DNA of 64,000 nucleotides from Ruminococcaceae bacterium UBA3753 (GCA_002372375.1 DFGJ01000038.1:1-64000), one strand, 5' to 3'; shown: positions 37,051 through 47,450, counted from the stretch's first letter. The notes: generated by a model from the letters alone, not told the origin. Translations and numbers: made by a program.

Positions 37051-38777
37051 GCGTTGATTGTGGAAATTATGTAAAAAAGTTTTAAAATTTAGATCTTGAT
37101 TTTTGGGTAAGTCTTGAAGTTGTAGGTTTTCGTTTTTTAGTTGGGTAACTTTGTTCGATTGGGTTGTGTCTGTAGCTGAATGTTTGGAGTTTAGTTTAAG
37201 CAGGTAGTCTATTGAGTAGCTTGTGTAGAAGCTTCGGTGTTTAGTTTTTTTGTCTTGGCTATTGTTTAAGTTTTAAAGTTTTAGATTTTTGTTTTTGCTG
37301 GGCAATGTAGTAGTTTTGGGTATAGCTGGAGCTGAGTGTTTGGAGTTTAGTTTAAGCAGGTAGTTTGTCGTGTGGCATGTGTAAAGGCCTCAGAGTATGC
37401 TTTTTTGCCCTAGCTATTGTTTAAGTTTTGGAATTTTAAACTTTTGTTTTGTTGGGTAGTTTGACAGTTTTGGGTGTAGCTGGAGTGGAATGTTTGGAGT
37501 TCAGTTTAAGCTGGTAGTTTATTGAGTAGCTTGTGTAAAGGCCTAAGTGTTTAGTTTTTTTGTCTTGGCTATTAGTTTTGAAATTTTAGATTTTTGTTTT
37601 TGTTGGGTAAGTTCGACAATTTGGGGTGTAGCTGGCGCTGATTAGTTTAGGCAGGTTAGTTTATCGAGTGGCTTGTGTAAAGGCCTCAGAGCTTGGTTTT
37701 CTGTCTTGGCTATTGTTTAAGTTTTGAAATTTTAGATTTTTGTTTTTGTTGGGTAATTTGATAATTTGGATGCCGAGTGTAAAGGTACATTTTAGTTGAG
37801 TGATTGATTGTGTGACCTGTGCGGAGGTTTTGATACTTAAATTTTTGCCTTGTCTTTCAGTAGAGTTTTGGAATCGTAAATCTTTGTTTTTTAGCTGAAC
37901 AACTTTTGCGGTTAGTGCGTGACTGATGCTGCGTGCTTAGGGGGCAGTTGTTGCTTTTTTGTTCCGTACTTCCCGGTGTCTGTAAAGTTGCGTAATTGAG
38001 TGTGTTTTTTAGTGGCTCGCAATGGTGATTGTTTGTGAATATTTTTGCGATAGTAAAAGAACAAATTTTAATTTTTTTCACAGTTATTGGCTGAGTTTTA
38101 GAAAATTGGTCTACCAGCTTACTATTCTGGTTTCGGGGCTGTCCTGTGCTTGTGGTTTTTCTTTGTACGCTAAGCCTAGGAGTTTCTTACTTATGCCTTT
38201 AGTTTATGTCGTCTAGGTTTGTTTGGAGCTTTCGGGACTTTTTGGAAAACAGTTGTTGTCAAAGTTTCTGTATTTTTCTTTTTATTTTGCGGTATCTGCG
38301 TTTTTGTATTGCAAATTATTTACTGTTATAAGTATTTAGCTCTGTAATAGCTAGTCCTATTATGTCTAAATTTTGTTTTACCAAAGTACTATGTATTAGT
38401 TTTTACCGTAATAATAGAATTTTAAGGTATTGCGATTTAGTATCGGCAACAATTGTAAGTTCTGTTTTGTGATTTTAGTATTGTGTGTATAATTTTGCCT
38501 ATTTATGTAAAAGGTTGTGTGTTATAGAAGAATATCCCTTAATTCCTTGATTTTATTTTTATTTTGTGCTAACATCGAGGAGTGTGTTTGTATATGTTTT
38601 GAGCTTTGTCGCGAAGTGTAGCCTGATGTTTTAAGTTTTCGTCGTTTTTTGTTTACGTAATTCGCACGAAAAGTTAGTTTGTATTCAGGTATTATGCAGC
38701 TAAAGCGAGATTCGATTAGGCACCCATTGCTGTTTTTTAGCAATAACTTGTGAGTAAAGGAGGCGAAATTTTAAAGC
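37051..38777. repeat. 1.7-kb T/G-rich spacer with tandem array of about 155-bp units
   Basis: Between ftsZ and rpsJ, about five degenerate units run from roughly 37075 to 37870. Each contains gtagctg, a tgtttggag then ttagtttaagcaggtag segment, gcttgtgtaaaggc, ttgtcttggctatt and ttagatttttgtttttg. The phrase tgtttggag recurs near 37180, 37336 and 37489 (steps of about 155). The units are almost free of C on the plus strand. Past 37900 the sequence is not repetitive. A TATAAT at 38488-38493 with a weak -35 may be an S10-operon promoter. I see no gene. Confidence 0.75.
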
Positions 38778-39086
38778 TTGAGCACAAAGAAGATAAGTGT
38801 CAAACTCAGAGGTTATGATCATCAGCTTTTAGACAGTGCGGCAAAGAAGATAGTGGATGTAGTTGGTCGTACGGGTGGACTGGTTTCTGGACCTATACCG
38901 TTACCGACGAAAAAGAAAGTTGTTACTGTACTCCGTGCTGTGCATAAATATAAGGACAGCAGGGAACAGTTCGAGACACGCATTCATAAGAGGCTGATTA
39001 TTGTAATCTCGCCTTCGGCTAAGACTGTCGATGCGCTCTCGTCTTTGGATATTCCACCAGGAGTAGACGTTGAAGTAAAAGTCTAG
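38778..39086 (+). CDS. rpsJ: 30S ribosomal protein S10
   Basis: First gene of the S10 operon. S10 is also the NusG/NusE partner in transcription-translation coupling and antitermination. 102 aa, full length, with [24 protein letters not shown] and the HKRLIIVI end of the conserved fold. The start is TTG at 38778. AAAGGAGG lies 14 nt upstream, a long spacing, but the frame is closed by TAA just before, so no better start exists. Confidence 0.97.
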   Translation: MSTKKISVKLRGYDHQLLDSAAKKIVDVVGRTGGLVSGPIPLPTKKKVVTVLRAVHKYKDSREQFETRIHKRLIIVISPSAKTVDALSSLDIPPGVDVEVKV

Positions 39087-39172
39087 CTGTACTGAGTGTG
39101 TTTGTTTGTGCCCTTAGGGGTCAAGTTGATTTGGGGTCAACCAATAACCTGCTTAAGGAGGAAAAAGTTTAC

Positions 39173-39850
39173 TTGGAAAAAGCGATTCTGGGCAGAAAAG
39201 TGGGGATGACGCAGATTTTTGACAAAAGCGGTAATGTAGTACCTGTTACTGTTCTTAATGTTGGTCCGTGCGTTGTTTCGCAGATTAAAAGTAGGGACAA
39301 AGATGGGTATGATGCTGTTCAGCTGGGTTTTGAAGATATCAAGCTTAAATATCGTAGGGGCGCGCGTTCCACAAAGTTTAAAGGAAAACCGATAAATATT
39401 ACTATGCCTTTGCAAGGGCATTTTCTCAAAAACAATGTTGCCCCCAAGAAGGTGCTTAGAGAGTTTAGGCCTTTAGATGTTTCTAAGTATAGTGTGGGGA
39501 ACATTATTAAGGCTGATGTGTTTTCGGTTGATGAACGTGTGGATGTTGTGGGTACTAGTAAAGGTAAGGGATACGCTGGTGTAATTAAAAGATGGAACTG
39601 CAGAAGATTAAAGGAGTCTCATGGTAGTGGACCGGTTGTTAGACATGCTGGGTCCAACGGTGGATGTTCGGATCCTTCAAGGGTGTTTAAAGGTAAGAAA
39701 CTGCCAGGACATTTGGGATCCGAGAGAGTGACTGTGCAGAATTTAAGAGTTGTTTTGGTAGATGCTGAAAGTAACGTGATGGCATTAAAAGGAGCTGTCC
39801 CTGGGCCGATCGGTGGGATTGTGTTGGTTAAAGATAGTGTTAAAGCTTAA
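39173..39850 (+). CDS. rplC: 50S ribosomal protein L3
   Basis: Large-subunit protein that reaches the peptidyl transferase centre and starts 50S assembly. 225 aa with the conserved [12 protein letters not shown] start and [17 protein letters not shown] in the central extension. The start is TTG at 39173, giving [16 protein letters not shown] lies 11 nt upstream. The open frame extends further up to 39098, but that part has no family match. Confidence 0.97.
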   Translation: MEKAILGRKVGMTQIFDKSGNVVPVTVLNVGPCVVSQIKSRDKDGYDAVQLGFEDIKLKYRRGARSTKFKGKPINITMPLQGHFLKNNVAPKKVLREFRPLDVSKYSVGNIIKADVFSVDERVDVVGTSKGKGYAGVIKRWNCRRLKESHGSGPVVRHAGSNGGCSDPSRVFKGKKLPGHLGSERVTVQNLRVVLVDAESNVMALKGAVPGPIGGIVLVKDSVKA

Positions 39851-39873
39851 AATTATGAAAGGAGGGTGGATTA

Positions 39874-40497
39874 GTGCCGAAAGTCAAGGTCTTTAATATG
39901 CAAGGCGAAGTGGTCGGCGAACTGAGTCTTAGTGACGCTGTTTTTGGAATAGAGCCGAATGTTAATGTTATGCATGAAGTTGTTGTGAATCAGTTGGCTA
40001 ATAAACGTCAGGGGACGCAGTCAGCTTTAACGAGAGCGGAAGTTTCGGGTGGAGGCCGAAAGCCGTGGCGACAAAAAGGAACCGGCCATGCTAGGCAGGG
40101 ATCTACGCGTGCTCCACAGTGGAGACATGGTGGTGTTGTTTTTGCGCCAAAGCCCAGAGATTATCGATATACTTTGAACAAGAAAGAAAGAAGATTGGCT
40201 TTGAGATCAGCTCTTTCCAGCAAATGTAGAGATGGCTCGATCGTTATTTTAGATTCTGTTGACCTCGAGACTTACAAGACGAAAGCTGTTGTGAATATGT
40301 TGACTGCGTTGGGAGTTTCGAGCAAGTCTTTGTTGGTACTTGCCGGGCCTAGGAAAACAGTGGTAAACTCTTCAAGAAATATACAAGGGATGCAGACCTC
40401 GCAGGTTAACACTTTGAATGTTTACGATATTTTAAGGGCTAAACATTTGATTTTAGAAAAAGAGGCCACTCTTAAGATTGAGGAGGTTTACGCTTAG
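39874..40497 (+). CDS. rplD: 50S ribosomal protein L4
   Basis: Lines the exit tunnel with L22. In some bacteria it also represses the S10 operon. 207 aa, with RAEVSGGGRKPWRQKGTGHA and RQGSTRAPQWRHGGVVF, the L4 signature loop. The GTG at 39874 has AAAGGAGGG 7 nt upstream. It abuts rplW, whose ATG begins 2 nt after its stop. Confidence 0.98.
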   Translation: MPKVKVFNMQGEVVGELSLSDAVFGIEPNVNVMHEVVVNQLANKRQGTQSALTRAEVSGGGRKPWRQKGTGHARQGSTRAPQWRHGGVVFAPKPRDYRYTLNKKERRLALRSALSSKCRDGSIVILDSVDLETYKTKAVVNMLTALGVSSKSLLVLAGPRKTVVNSSRNIQGMQTSQVNTLNVYDILRAKHLILEKEATLKIEEVYA

Positions 40498-40498
40498 T

Positions 40499-40795
40499 AT
40501 GAAATTTTCACACGATGTTGTAATTAATCCTATAATCACAGAGAAATCGATGAGGTGTGTTGGTGCGAAACAATACATTTTTGAGGTTGCAAGAAGCGCT
40601 AGCAAACATGTGATTAAATCTGCTGTGGAAGAGTGTTTTGGTGTTAAAGTCCAAAAAATTAACACCCAAAATGTGCGAGGCCATTTTAGGAGACAAGGTA
40701 GAAACTCTGGTGGGTATACGTCTTCGTGGAAAAAGGCGATCGTTAAGCTGACCCCTAGCAGTAAGTCGATAGAGTACTTTGAAAGTATAGTTTAA
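40499..40795 (+). CDS. rplW: 50S ribosomal protein L23
   Basis: Tunnel-exit protein that docks trigger factor and SRP. 98 aa. The start MKFSHDVVINPIITEKSM matches the family, so ATG 40499 is chosen over the in-frame codon at 40478, which lies in rplD. AGGAGG (40481-40486) is within the end of rplD. In most Firmicutes the next gene is rplB. Here a membrane-protein gene intervenes. Confidence 0.96.
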   Translation: MKFSHDVVINPIITEKSMRCVGAKQYIFEVARSASKHVIKSAVEECFGVKVQKINTQNVRGHFRRQGRNSGGYTSSWKKAIVKLTPSSKSIEYFESIV

Positions 40796-41104
40796 GCAGT
40801 GATCGTGTGGTTTTAAACGGAGTGTTGGTTAGTTAGTATATTGGGAGTTATTTGTGGCTGGAGAGCTGACCGGTTTTGTTTTTTGTAGGTGTTTGTGCTT
40901 GATGTGAGAGTTTGATCGGATCTTGGTGTGGGGTATCTGCTGACGGTTTTGGCAGTTTACTGTGGTGTGTACGGGTTTTTCGAGGCTTAGGTCTTTAGTT
41001 TTGTCTGGTAGTGTTTTGTTTTTTCTCTGTTGCTTAGTAACTTGTATGTAAGGCACAGTAAGGCTTTAAGAATAAAATTTGCAGGAATCGTTAAGAAAGT
41101 GCGT
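40796..41104. other. T/G-rich spacer inside the S10 operon
   Basis: About 309 bases between rplW and the inserted membrane-protein gene. It is T/G-rich with few A and C residues. No gene, terminator or promoter is visible. Confidence 0.5.
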
Positions 41105-42052
41105 ATGTTTGGTAAATTAGTAAAGAAAATTGAAGGTGTTGAGCTGCCGTTTTTTTCTTATGTGTGTGCTTCGTTGTTTTTCTTTGCATCGAGTTTTTTT
41201 CTTATTTGTAAAGGGAAGCACAATGGCATATATGGTATTTCCGTGCAGCTGTTTATTCATCTTGCTGTATTTTTGCTGATTTTTACCAAGAGCAAGTCCT
41301 TTGGTTCACACATTTCAAGGATGGTTGCATTTTTAACTTTTTGCACTTTATCTCGAACTTTGCGCTTTGTTTTACCTGCGGGTGAGAGCAGATGGCATGG
41401 AGATTGCTGGGTCTCTGATGGCGGCTCGCTTGAGATAGAAGCTTTTTTTAGTTTGCTTCTTGCTTATGTGAGTTATTTTGCTGTCAGGAGCACAGTTAGG
41501 AAGAACTTTTTACCAGACTGTTGTAGTGAAGTGATAAATACCTCAGGGCAAAATGGAATTGCAGATATTGGTGCAGCTAATATTCATTCGTCCATTGTTT
41601 TGAAACTGATTTCGTTTTTTGATAAGTTTTGCCTACCAAATAGGTTTGGGATAGGTTTGTTTATTATATGTTGTTTGGGGCATGTGTTTTTTGGGTTTAC
41701 GAATGCTCATCTTTATAATGCTAGCCTCTACTATGCTAACCCGGCGGGAGTAAGATCTGCAGTGGGTGACATATTTGCCTGGCATATTATGGATGTAGTA
41801 TTATTTTTTGCTTCCATATTGATTGGTATTTTGTCATTTAAATCCAGATATTTTGGTGCCAAGTTTGTTAGATTTTTTACTTTTCTTGCTTTTGTCATCT
41901 TAAATGTAATCGTAGGATATTTTTACAATTTAAATTTACAGGGAATTTTGACAGTTTTAGGTATTACTGCCATAGTTTATTTGCTGATTAGGTTTTTCTT
42001 AACCAGGCTTTCTGCTAATAAGTGCGGCGGTGTTTGTAATTTTGTGGTGTAG
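41105..42052 (+). CDS. Multi-pass membrane protein inserted in the S10 operon
   Basis: About 315 aa, not recognised. It has roughly seven to eight hydrophobic spans: an N-terminal pair (SYVCASLFFFASSFFLIC and a second), a central pair beside a cysteine-bearing polar loop (FLPDCCSEV), and four near the C-terminus (GIGLFIICCLGHVFFGF onward). Polar features are SRWHGDCWVSDGG and NAHLYNASLYYANPAG. No transporter or enzyme motif was identified. The start is uncertain. ATG 41105 lies downstream of AGGAA, and GTG 41099 and an open frame back to 41030 are alternatives. It is on the coding strand between rplW and rplB, positions that are normally adjacent. Base use is as T-rich as its neighbours. Confidence 0.7.
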   Translation: MFGKLVKKIEGVELPFFSYVCASLFFFASSFFLICKGKHNGIYGISVQLFIHLAVFLLIFTKSKSFGSHISRMVAFLTFCTLSRTLRFVLPAGESRWHGDCWVSDGGSLEIEAFFSLLLAYVSYFAVRSTVRKNFLPDCCSEVINTSGQNGIADIGAANIHSSIVLKLISFFDKFCLPNRFGIGLFIICCLGHVFFGFTNAHLYNASLYYANPAGVRSAVGDIFAWHIMDVVLFFASILIGILSFKSRYFGAKFVRFFTFLAFVILNVIVGYFYNLNLQGILTVLGITAIVYLLIRFFLTRLSANKCGGVCNFVV

Positions 42053-42176
42053 GTTTTGCGAAATTTTTTTACAAGAGCGTTGTTGTTTTGTAGTTTATTT
42101 TAGGGCTGCGGCGAGTAAAATAATGGCATTTATGGAACCAGGGTTTCCGAAAAGCTAAAAAGAAAGGAGATTTTAT

Positions 42177-43010
42177 ATGGCAATTAAGACCTATAGGCCT
42201 ACTACGAAGTCGAGAAGGCATATGTCGGTAGTCGATTATTCTTGTCTCTCGAAGGTGAAGCCGGAGAGGAGCCTTTTAAAGCCTCTGAGCAATAATTCTG
42301 GGCGCAATAGCTACGGGAGGATCACTGTTAGGCATAAAGGTGGTAGGAATAGACGTAAGTACAGACTTATCGACTTTAAAAGGACTAAAACAGACATTAG
42401 TGCCACTGTTTTAACCTTGGAGTATGATCCTAACCGTACGGCTTTTATAGCTTTGATTCAGTACGATGACGGTGAAAAAAGTTATATTATTGCACCGAAG
42501 GGACTTAATGTTGGCGATAAAGTGATTTCTGGAGATTCGGCTGACATTAAACCAGGTAATGCTTTAAAGCTGAAGTTTATCCCTGTTGGTACTTTTGTTC
42601 ACAATGTTGAACTTATTCCGGGTAAAGGTGCGCAGTTAGGGCGGTCTGCTGGCAATATGGTTCAGCTTATGGCTAAAGAAAACGGTATGGCGCTTCTTCG
42701 ATTGCCATCTGGTGAACTTAGGAATGTGCCCGAAAGCTGTATGGCAACTATCGGTGAGGTTAGCAATTCAGACCAAGAGAACGCAAAGCTTGGTAAAGCT
42801 GGAAGGAAGAGACATAAGGGTATAAGACCGACCGTCAGAGGTTCTGTTATGAATCCGTGCGATCACCCGCATGGTGGTGGTGAAGGCAAAAGCCCGATTG
42901 GTAGACCTGGACCTGTTACTCCTTGGGGTAAACCAGCGCTTGGTTATAAGACGCGCAAGAAGCATAAATTATCTGATAAATACATCGTTAAACGCAGAAA
43001 CAGCAAATAA
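42177..43010 (+). CDS. rplB: 50S ribosomal protein L2
   Basis: One of the most conserved large-subunit proteins, needed for subunit joining and peptidyl transferase assembly. 277 aa. Conserved C-terminal blocks are visible: [14 protein letters not shown] [20 protein letters not shown] and [19 protein letters not shown]. The ATG at 42177 has AAAGGAGA upstream. The 120-base gap behind the inserted membrane-protein gene suggests that rplB may need readthrough or its own promoter, which I could not identify. Confidence 0.98.
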   Translation: MAIKTYRPTTKSRRHMSVVDYSCLSKVKPERSLLKPLSNNSGRNSYGRITVRHKGGRNRRKYRLIDFKRTKTDISATVLTLEYDPNRTAFIALIQYDDGEKSYIIAPKGLNVGDKVISGDSADIKPGNALKLKFIPVGTFVHNVELIPGKGAQLGRSAGNMVQLMAKENGMALLRLPSGELRNVPESCMATIGEVSNSDQENAKLGKAGRKRHKGIRPTVRGSVMNPCDHPHGGGEGKSPIGRPGPVTPWGKPALGYKTRKKHKLSDKYIVKRRNSK

Positions 43011-43027
43011 TAGGGAAAGGGGTATGT

Positions 43028-43300
43028 ATGAGCAGAAGCGTAAAGAAAGGTCCATTCGTTCAAGAAGTGCTGCTTAAAAGGATTAAGTTACTTAATGAGA
43101 AGAAAGAAAAAAAAGTTCTTAAGACATGGAGTAGAGCTTCTACGATTTTTCCGGACTTTGTTGGGCACACCATTGCAGTTCATGATGGCAGAAAGCACGT
43201 ACCTGTTTATGTAACTGAAGATATGGTTGGTCATAAGCTTGGTGAGTTTGTGCCAACGAGGACTTTCAAAGGCCATCCTGGAGCTAAGACGACAAAGTGA
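43028..43300 (+). CDS. rpsS: 30S ribosomal protein S19
   Basis: Head protein of the small subunit that contacts the A-site tRNA and L5. 90 aa. It reads [19 protein letters not shown] and ends near [16 protein letters not shown], as in the family. AAAGGGG precedes the ATG at 43028. The gene starts 17 nt after rplB. Confidence 0.98.
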   Translation: MSRSVKKGPFVQEVLLKRIKLLNEKKEKKVLKTWSRASTIFPDFVGHTIAVHDGRKHVPVYVTEDMVGHKLGEFVPTRTFKGHPGAKTTK

Positions 43301-43336
43301 TCGGTGATGAAAATATTTTAAGAAAGGAGAGTACAG

Positions 43337-43693
43337 ATGGAGAAAACTATAAAAAATAAAGCAGTGGCGCACCTCAGATATAAAAGGATATCGCCTAGAA
43401 AAGTTGGGCTTGTTCTGAATTTAATTAGAAATAAACCTGTAAAACTCGCTACAGCTATTTTGAAGCATACACCTAAAGCAGCCTGTGAGTCTTTAGTTAA
43501 ATTGCTTAAATCAGCTAGTTCAAATGCGGAAAACAATAATCATATGGACGTCGATAAGCTTTATGTTTCGGAATGTTTTGTTACTCCGGGACCCATTATG
43601 AAGAGGTTTCGTCCGAAAGACCATGGTCGAAGTCATAGAATCGAGAAAAGGACTTCGCATGTAACCATTTGTTTAGAAGAGTCTGAACAATAA
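43337..43693 (+). CDS. rplV: 50S ribosomal protein L22
   Basis: Lines the exit tunnel constriction with L4 and is the site of macrolide-resistance changes in other bacteria. 118 aa, with RISPRKVGLVLNLIRNKPV near the start and GPIMKRFRPKDHGRSHRI, the tunnel hairpin and C-terminal signature. AAAGGAGA lies before the ATG at 43337. Confidence 0.98.
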   Translation: MEKTIKNKAVAHLRYKRISPRKVGLVLNLIRNKPVKLATAILKHTPKAACESLVKLLKSASSNAENNNHMDVDKLYVSECFVTPGPIMKRFRPKDHGRSHRIEKRTSHVTICLEESEQ

Positions 43694-43716
43694 TTTTTGA
43701 AGTAAGGAGGTAATTC

Positions 43717-44433
43717 ATGGGTCAAAAAGTTAGTCCACACGGGCTTAGAGTTGGAGTTATTAAAGGATGGAGCTCCAGGTGGTTTGTTAAAGATGAGAAA
43801 GACATTGCTCCAACTGTTTACGAAGATTACAAAATTAGGAAATTTTTAAAAGAGAGTCTTTCGGTTGCTGGCGTGCCAGAGATTGAAATAGAGCGAGATT
43901 CTTCTAGAATAAAAGTTCATATTCATTGCTCAAAGCCAGGTATAATTATTGGCAAAGGTGGATCGGAAGTAGAAAAAATAAAAGCTAAATGTGAGAAGCT
44001 ATTTAAAAAGCCGATATTTATAAATATTGTTGAAGTGAAGTCTCCGGAAAAAAATGCCCAGTTAATAGCGGAAAATATAGCACTTCAGCTTGAAAAGCGG
44101 ATGTCTTTTAGAAGAGCTATGAAGCAAGCTATAAGTAAAGCTATGCGGCAAGGGGCAAAAGGTGTCAAGGTCAGAGTCTCTGGTAGACTGAACGGGGCAG
44201 AAATCGCAAGAGCTGAGCATTACAACGAAGGGACTATTCCCCTTCAAACTCTTAGGGCCGATATTGATTATGGTTTTAGTGAAGCTAGTACTACTTATGG
44301 AAAGATTGGCGTTAAAGTCTGGCTTTACAAGGGTGAAGTCCTTAGAAGAGCAGTTCCTCTGGTAAGCAGATCAAGCGAGAATAATAATAGAAGGAAAGTG
44401 TTTACCCGAAAAATAGAAGGGGAGAGGAGGTAG
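43717..44433 (+). CDS. rpsC: 30S ribosomal protein S3
   Basis: Forms the mRNA entry channel and has a KH domain with helicase-like activity on mRNA. 238 aa, with [19 protein letters not shown] at the start, the KH motif [15 protein letters not shown] and the C-terminal [20 protein letters not shown] lies 7 nt or so before the ATG at 43717. Confidence 0.98.
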   Translation: MGQKVSPHGLRVGVIKGWSSRWFVKDEKDIAPTVYEDYKIRKFLKESLSVAGVPEIEIERDSSRIKVHIHCSKPGIIIGKGGSEVEKIKAKCEKLFKKPIFINIVEVKSPEKNAQLIAENIALQLEKRMSFRRAMKQAISKAMRQGAKGVKVRVSGRLNGAEIARAEHYNEGTIPLQTLRADIDYGFSEASTTYGKIGVKVWLYKGEVLRRAVPLVSRSSENNNRRKVFTRKIEGERR

Positions 44434-44443
44434 TTGACTGATT

Positions 44444-44875
44444 ATGCTGATGCCCAAAAAAGTTAAATATAGAAAGATACAGCGTGGTAGAATGACCGGG
44501 AGAGCTACGAGGGGAAACGAAGTTAGTTATGGCGACTACGGCCTTGCGACTACAGAGCCCGCCTGGATAACAGCTAATCAGATAGAGGCTGCGCGTGTTG
44601 CGATGAATAGATATTGTAAACGAAGTGGTAGAGTCTGGATAAAGATCTTCCCGGATAAACCTACTACTAAAAAGCCTTTGGGTACCCGTATGGGTAAAGG
44701 TAAAGGTGCACCGGAGATTTGGGTTGCAGTTGTTAAGCCGGATAGAGTCATGTTTGAGATCGCTGATGTTTCTTTGCCCATCGCTAAGGAAGCGCTGAGG
44801 TTAGCCGCTAATAAACTTCCTGTAAAATGCAAGTTTGTGTATAAGGATCCTAGTAGGGAGGCGACTTTAATATGA
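44444..44875 (+). CDS. rplP: 50S ribosomal protein L16
   Basis: Organises the tRNA-binding face of the large subunit. 143 aa, with [11 protein letters not shown], then [15 protein letters not shown] and [19 protein letters not shown], the L16 signatures. The ATG at 44444 keeps the family's MLxPKR start, although AGGAGG is 13 nt away. Its stop overlaps the rpmC start by four bases (ATGA), implying translational coupling. Confidence 0.98.
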   Translation: MLMPKKVKYRKIQRGRMTGRATRGNEVSYGDYGLATTEPAWITANQIEAARVAMNRYCKRSGRVWIKIFPDKPTTKKPLGTRMGKGKGAPEIWVAVVKPDRVMFEIADVSLPIAKEALRLAANKLPVKCKFVYKDPSREATLI

Positions 44876-45081
44876 AGAAAAGTAAAAAAACAGATTATAA
44901 ATCGCTTTCTGTTGAGGAACTTAATAAAAAGCTAAAAGATTTTAAGATGGAGCATTTTAATTTGCGTTTTCAACAAATAGCTAATCAGCTTGAAAATCCT
45001 GCTAGATTTAGGTTTGTAAAAAAAGAGATCGCCCGAGTGTTTACAGAGTTGAATAAAAAGAACAGAGTGGCAGGATTGTAG
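44872..45081 (+). CDS. rpmC: 50S ribosomal protein L29
   Basis: Small tunnel-exit protein next to L23 and the trigger-factor site. 69 aa, with [21 protein letters not shown], here shown only as the start [12 protein letters not shown], and the [18 protein letters not shown] helix. It overlaps rplP by four bases. An 85-base gap follows before rpsQ. Confidence 0.97.
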   Translation: MKKSKKTDYKSLSVEELNKKLKDFKMEHFNLRFQQIANQLENPARFRFVKKEIARVFTELNKKNRVAGL

Positions 45082-45165
45082 GGCGTTTGCTTTTTGGTTT
45101 AGTGGTAGATATAACTTAATTGAGTGTGTTTTAGTTTTTAAAAATGTTCTGAAAGGAGTAATTTA

Positions 45166-45432
45166 GTGGCAGAGAGTGTTGTTCGTGGAAGGCGGAAAGA
45201 AAATGTAGGTAAGGTAGTTAGTGATAAAATGGACAAAACTGTCGTGGTTTCTATTGAAAATAGCGTTAAGCACCCACTTTATGGTAAAATTGTTAAGCGT
45301 AGTGTCAGGCTTAAAGTGCATGATGAAAACAATGAATGCCATGTTGGAGATAAGATAAAAATTATGGAAACAAGAAAGCTCAGCAAAGATAAGTACTGGC
45401 GGTTAGTTGAGATTTTAGAAAGAGCAAAATGA
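45166..45432 (+). CDS. rpsQ: 30S ribosomal protein S17
   Basis: Early-binding small-subunit protein with an OB fold. 88 aa, with [17 protein letters not shown] and the end [15 protein letters not shown]. The GTG at 45166 has AAAGGAG 7 nt or so upstream. Confidence 0.97.
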   Translation: MAESVVRGRRKENVGKVVSDKMDKTVVVSIENSVKHPLYGKIVKRSVRLKVHDENNECHVGDKIKIMETRKLSKDKYWRLVEILERAK

Positions 45433-45468
45433 TTTTTAAGTTTGTTTGTGTGAAAGGAGGTAAAAGTT

Positions 45469-45837
45469 ATGATACAGCAACAGACTCTACTAAAAGTGGC
45501 GGATAACACTGGCGCCAAAGTTATTATGTGTATTAGAGTTCTTGGTGGTACCAGGCGTAGATATGCTCGCATTGGCGATGTTATAATTGCTTGTGTGAAA
45601 AAAGCTAATCCTGGTGGTATAGTCTCTAAGAGTGATGTTGTGAGAGCGGTTGTTGTCAGAACTAAGGAGCCTACTCGTAGGGCGGATGGTAGTTATATCC
45701 GCTTTGATGAAAATGCTGCTGTAATTTTAAACAAAGATGACAGCATTCGTGGGACACGTATTTTTGGGCCAGTAGCAAGGGAACTTAGAGAGAAAAATTA
45801 CAACAAAATACTTAGTTTAGCTCCAGAGGTTTTGTAG
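45469..45837 (+). CDS. rplN: 50S ribosomal protein L14
   Basis: Sits at the subunit interface and binds the silencing factor RsfS in other bacteria. 122 aa, from [17 protein letters not shown] to a typical end ISLAPEVL-like [18 protein letters not shown] lies before the ATG. Confidence 0.98.
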   Translation: MIQQQTLLKVADNTGAKVIMCIRVLGGTRRRYARIGDVIIACVKKANPGGIVSKSDVVRAVVVRTKEPTRRADGSYIRFDENAAVILNKDDSIRGTRIFGPVARELREKNYNKILSLAPEVL

Positions 45838-45853
45838 AAAGGAGGGTGAATGT

Positions 45854-46207
45854 GTGGCTTTGAGGATAGGTACTAAGCCTAAGGTATGCAAGTGTAAAGT
45901 TCATGTAAAAGTGGGCGATAGGGTCATTATTTTGAGTGGTAAAGACAAAGGAAAGAAAGGCAAGATCCTTGCCGTTAGTCGTAAAGAAGGTAAAGTCATT
46001 GTTGAAAAGTTGAATGTGGTAACCAAACACGTTAAACCGACCAAGGTAGGCCAAGAGGGCGGTAGAGTAAAAGCTGAAGGTGCGATATATGCTTGCAAAG
46101 TCCAGCTAGTTTGCCCTGAGTGTGGGGAAGGTACTAGGATAGCGCATACATTTTTAGAAGATGGTACCAAAAAAAGAATGTGTAAAAAGTGCAAAAAAGT
46201 TATATAG
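45854..46207 (+). CDS. rplX: 50S ribosomal protein L24
   Basis: Assembly-initiating large-subunit protein with a KOW motif (KVGDRVIILSGKDKGKKGKI). 117 aa, including a C-terminal zinc-knuckle-like region with CPEC and CKKC, common in Firmicutes L24. The GTG at 45854 begins 16 nt after rplN, with GGAGGG in between. Confidence 0.97.
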   Translation: MALRIGTKPKVCKCKVHVKVGDRVIILSGKDKGKKGKILAVSRKEGKVIVEKLNVVTKHVKPTKVGQEGGRVKAEGAIYACKVQLVCPECGEGTRIAHTFLEDGTKKRMCKKCKKVI

Positions 46208-46233
46208 TGCAGTGAAAGGGGTGAGTGTTAATC

Positions 46234-46773
46234 ATGGCAAGAATGCAGGAACTTTATAAAGAAAAAATAGTTTCGGCGCTGATGGAAAAATATAACTATA
46301 GGAATGTTTTTCAGGTTCCGAGGCTCTTAAAGGTAGTTGTTAGCGTTGCTACAGACGAAGTAAAAGATAACTCTAAAGTTATAACTTTTATATCCGGAGA
46401 TATCGCGAAAATTACCGGTCAGCAGCCTGTCGTTTGTAAAGCAAAGAAGTCAGTTGCGAACTTTAAGATCCGTCAGGGGATGAACATAGGTGTAAAGGTT
46501 ACTCTTCGAAGAGATAAAATGTATGAGTTTTTAGATCGTTTGTTTAATTTTGCTTTACCGAGAGTCCGTGATTTTCGTGGTATCAATCCTAAGTCGTTTG
46601 ATGGCCGTGGAAATTACAATCTTGGAATAAAAGAGCAGCTTATATTCCCGGAGATTGACTATGATAAAATAGATAAGATTCGTGGTATGGACGTTTGTGT
46701 AGTGACTACTGCTAAGACGGATGATGAAGCCAGGTCTTTGCTTGAAATGTGTGGAGCGCCGTTTAAGAAATAA
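46234..46773 (+). CDS. rplE: 50S ribosomal protein L5
   Basis: Binds 5S rRNA and forms an intersubunit bridge. 179 aa. It starts [18 protein letters not shown] and has [20 protein letters not shown] near the C-terminus. ATG 46234 is preferred because AAAGGGGTGA lies 9 nt upstream. The GTG at 46225 falls directly against that site. Confidence 0.97.
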   Translation: MARMQELYKEKIVSALMEKYNYRNVFQVPRLLKVVVSVATDEVKDNSKVITFISGDIAKITGQQPVVCKAKKSVANFKIRQGMNIGVKVTLRRDKMYEFLDRLFNFALPRVRDFRGINPKSFDGRGNYNLGIKEQLIFPEIDYDKIDKIRGMDVCVVTTAKTDDEARSLLEMCGAPFKK

Positions 46774-46803
46774 TAGTTGTTTTTAGAAGGGGGGGATTTA
46801 TTT

Positions 46804-46989
46804 GTGGCTAAGACTTCGTTGAAAGTTAAGCAAAAAAGGGAGCCTAAATATAAAACCAGGAATTACACTCGGTGCAATATTTGTGGTAGACCGCACAGTG
46901 TGCTTAGAATGTATGGATTGTGCCGTATATGTTTTAGAGAACTAGCACATAAAGGTCAGATTCCGGGTGTAAGAAAGTCGAGTTGGTAG
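46804..46989 (+). CDS. rpsN: 30S ribosomal protein S14 type Z
   Basis: Zinc-binding short form of S14 found in Gram-positive bacteria. 61 aa, with CNIC and CRIC ligands and the end [17 protein letters not shown]. The GTG at 46804 ([12 protein letters not shown]) follows GAAGGGGGG. The upstream extension to 46777 is not part of the family. Confidence 0.97.
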   Translation: MAKTSLKVKQKREPKYKTRNYTRCNICGRPHSVLRMYGLCRICFRELAHKGQIPGVRKSSW

Positions 46990-47022
46990 GTCAATTAGTC
47001 TTAAAAAGGAGGTAAATATATT

Positions 47023-47421
47023 TTGCAGATTACAGATACTATTGCAGACTTATTAACAAGAATTCGCAACGCATGTATTAGTAAGCACGAGTTTGTGGAT
47101 GTCCCTGCGTCTAGAACAAAGAGAGCTATAACTCAGATTCTTATGGATGAAGGGTATATTCATAAATACTTTTTGCTTGTTAAGAATAAGCAGCACATTA
47201 TAAGAATTCGGCTCAAGTATACTTCCAGCAAAAAGCCTGTTATAACCGGGATAAAAAGGGTCTCGAAACCGGGGCTGAGAGTCTATACAAATGTTGAAAA
47301 TATGCCTAAAGTTATTAGGGGGTTGGGAATAGCTATAATTTCCACTTCGAAAGGTATAATGACTGATAAACATGCACGTAAAGAGAATGTTGGCGGAGAA
47401 ATAATGGCATATGTTTGGTGA
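47023..47421 (+). CDS. rpsH: 30S ribosomal protein S8
   Basis: Central-domain assembly protein that also represses the spc operon in several bacteria. 132 aa, with [17 protein letters not shown] and the end [16 protein letters not shown] then GGEIMAYVW. The TTG at 47023 has AAAGGAGG 9 nt or so upstream. Confidence 0.98.
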   Translation: MQITDTIADLLTRIRNACISKHEFVDVPASRTKRAITQILMDEGYIHKYFLLVKNKQHIIRIRLKYTSSKKPVITGIKRVSKPGLRVYTNVENMPKVIRGLGIAIISTSKGIMTDKHARKENVGGEIMAYVW

Positions 47422-47450
47422 TTTTTGTAAGAAAGGGGGAACGTTTTGTT

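Noticed and set aside
37075..37870. CRISPR or coding repeat
   Set aside because: Units of about 155 bp similar along their whole length, with stops in all frames.
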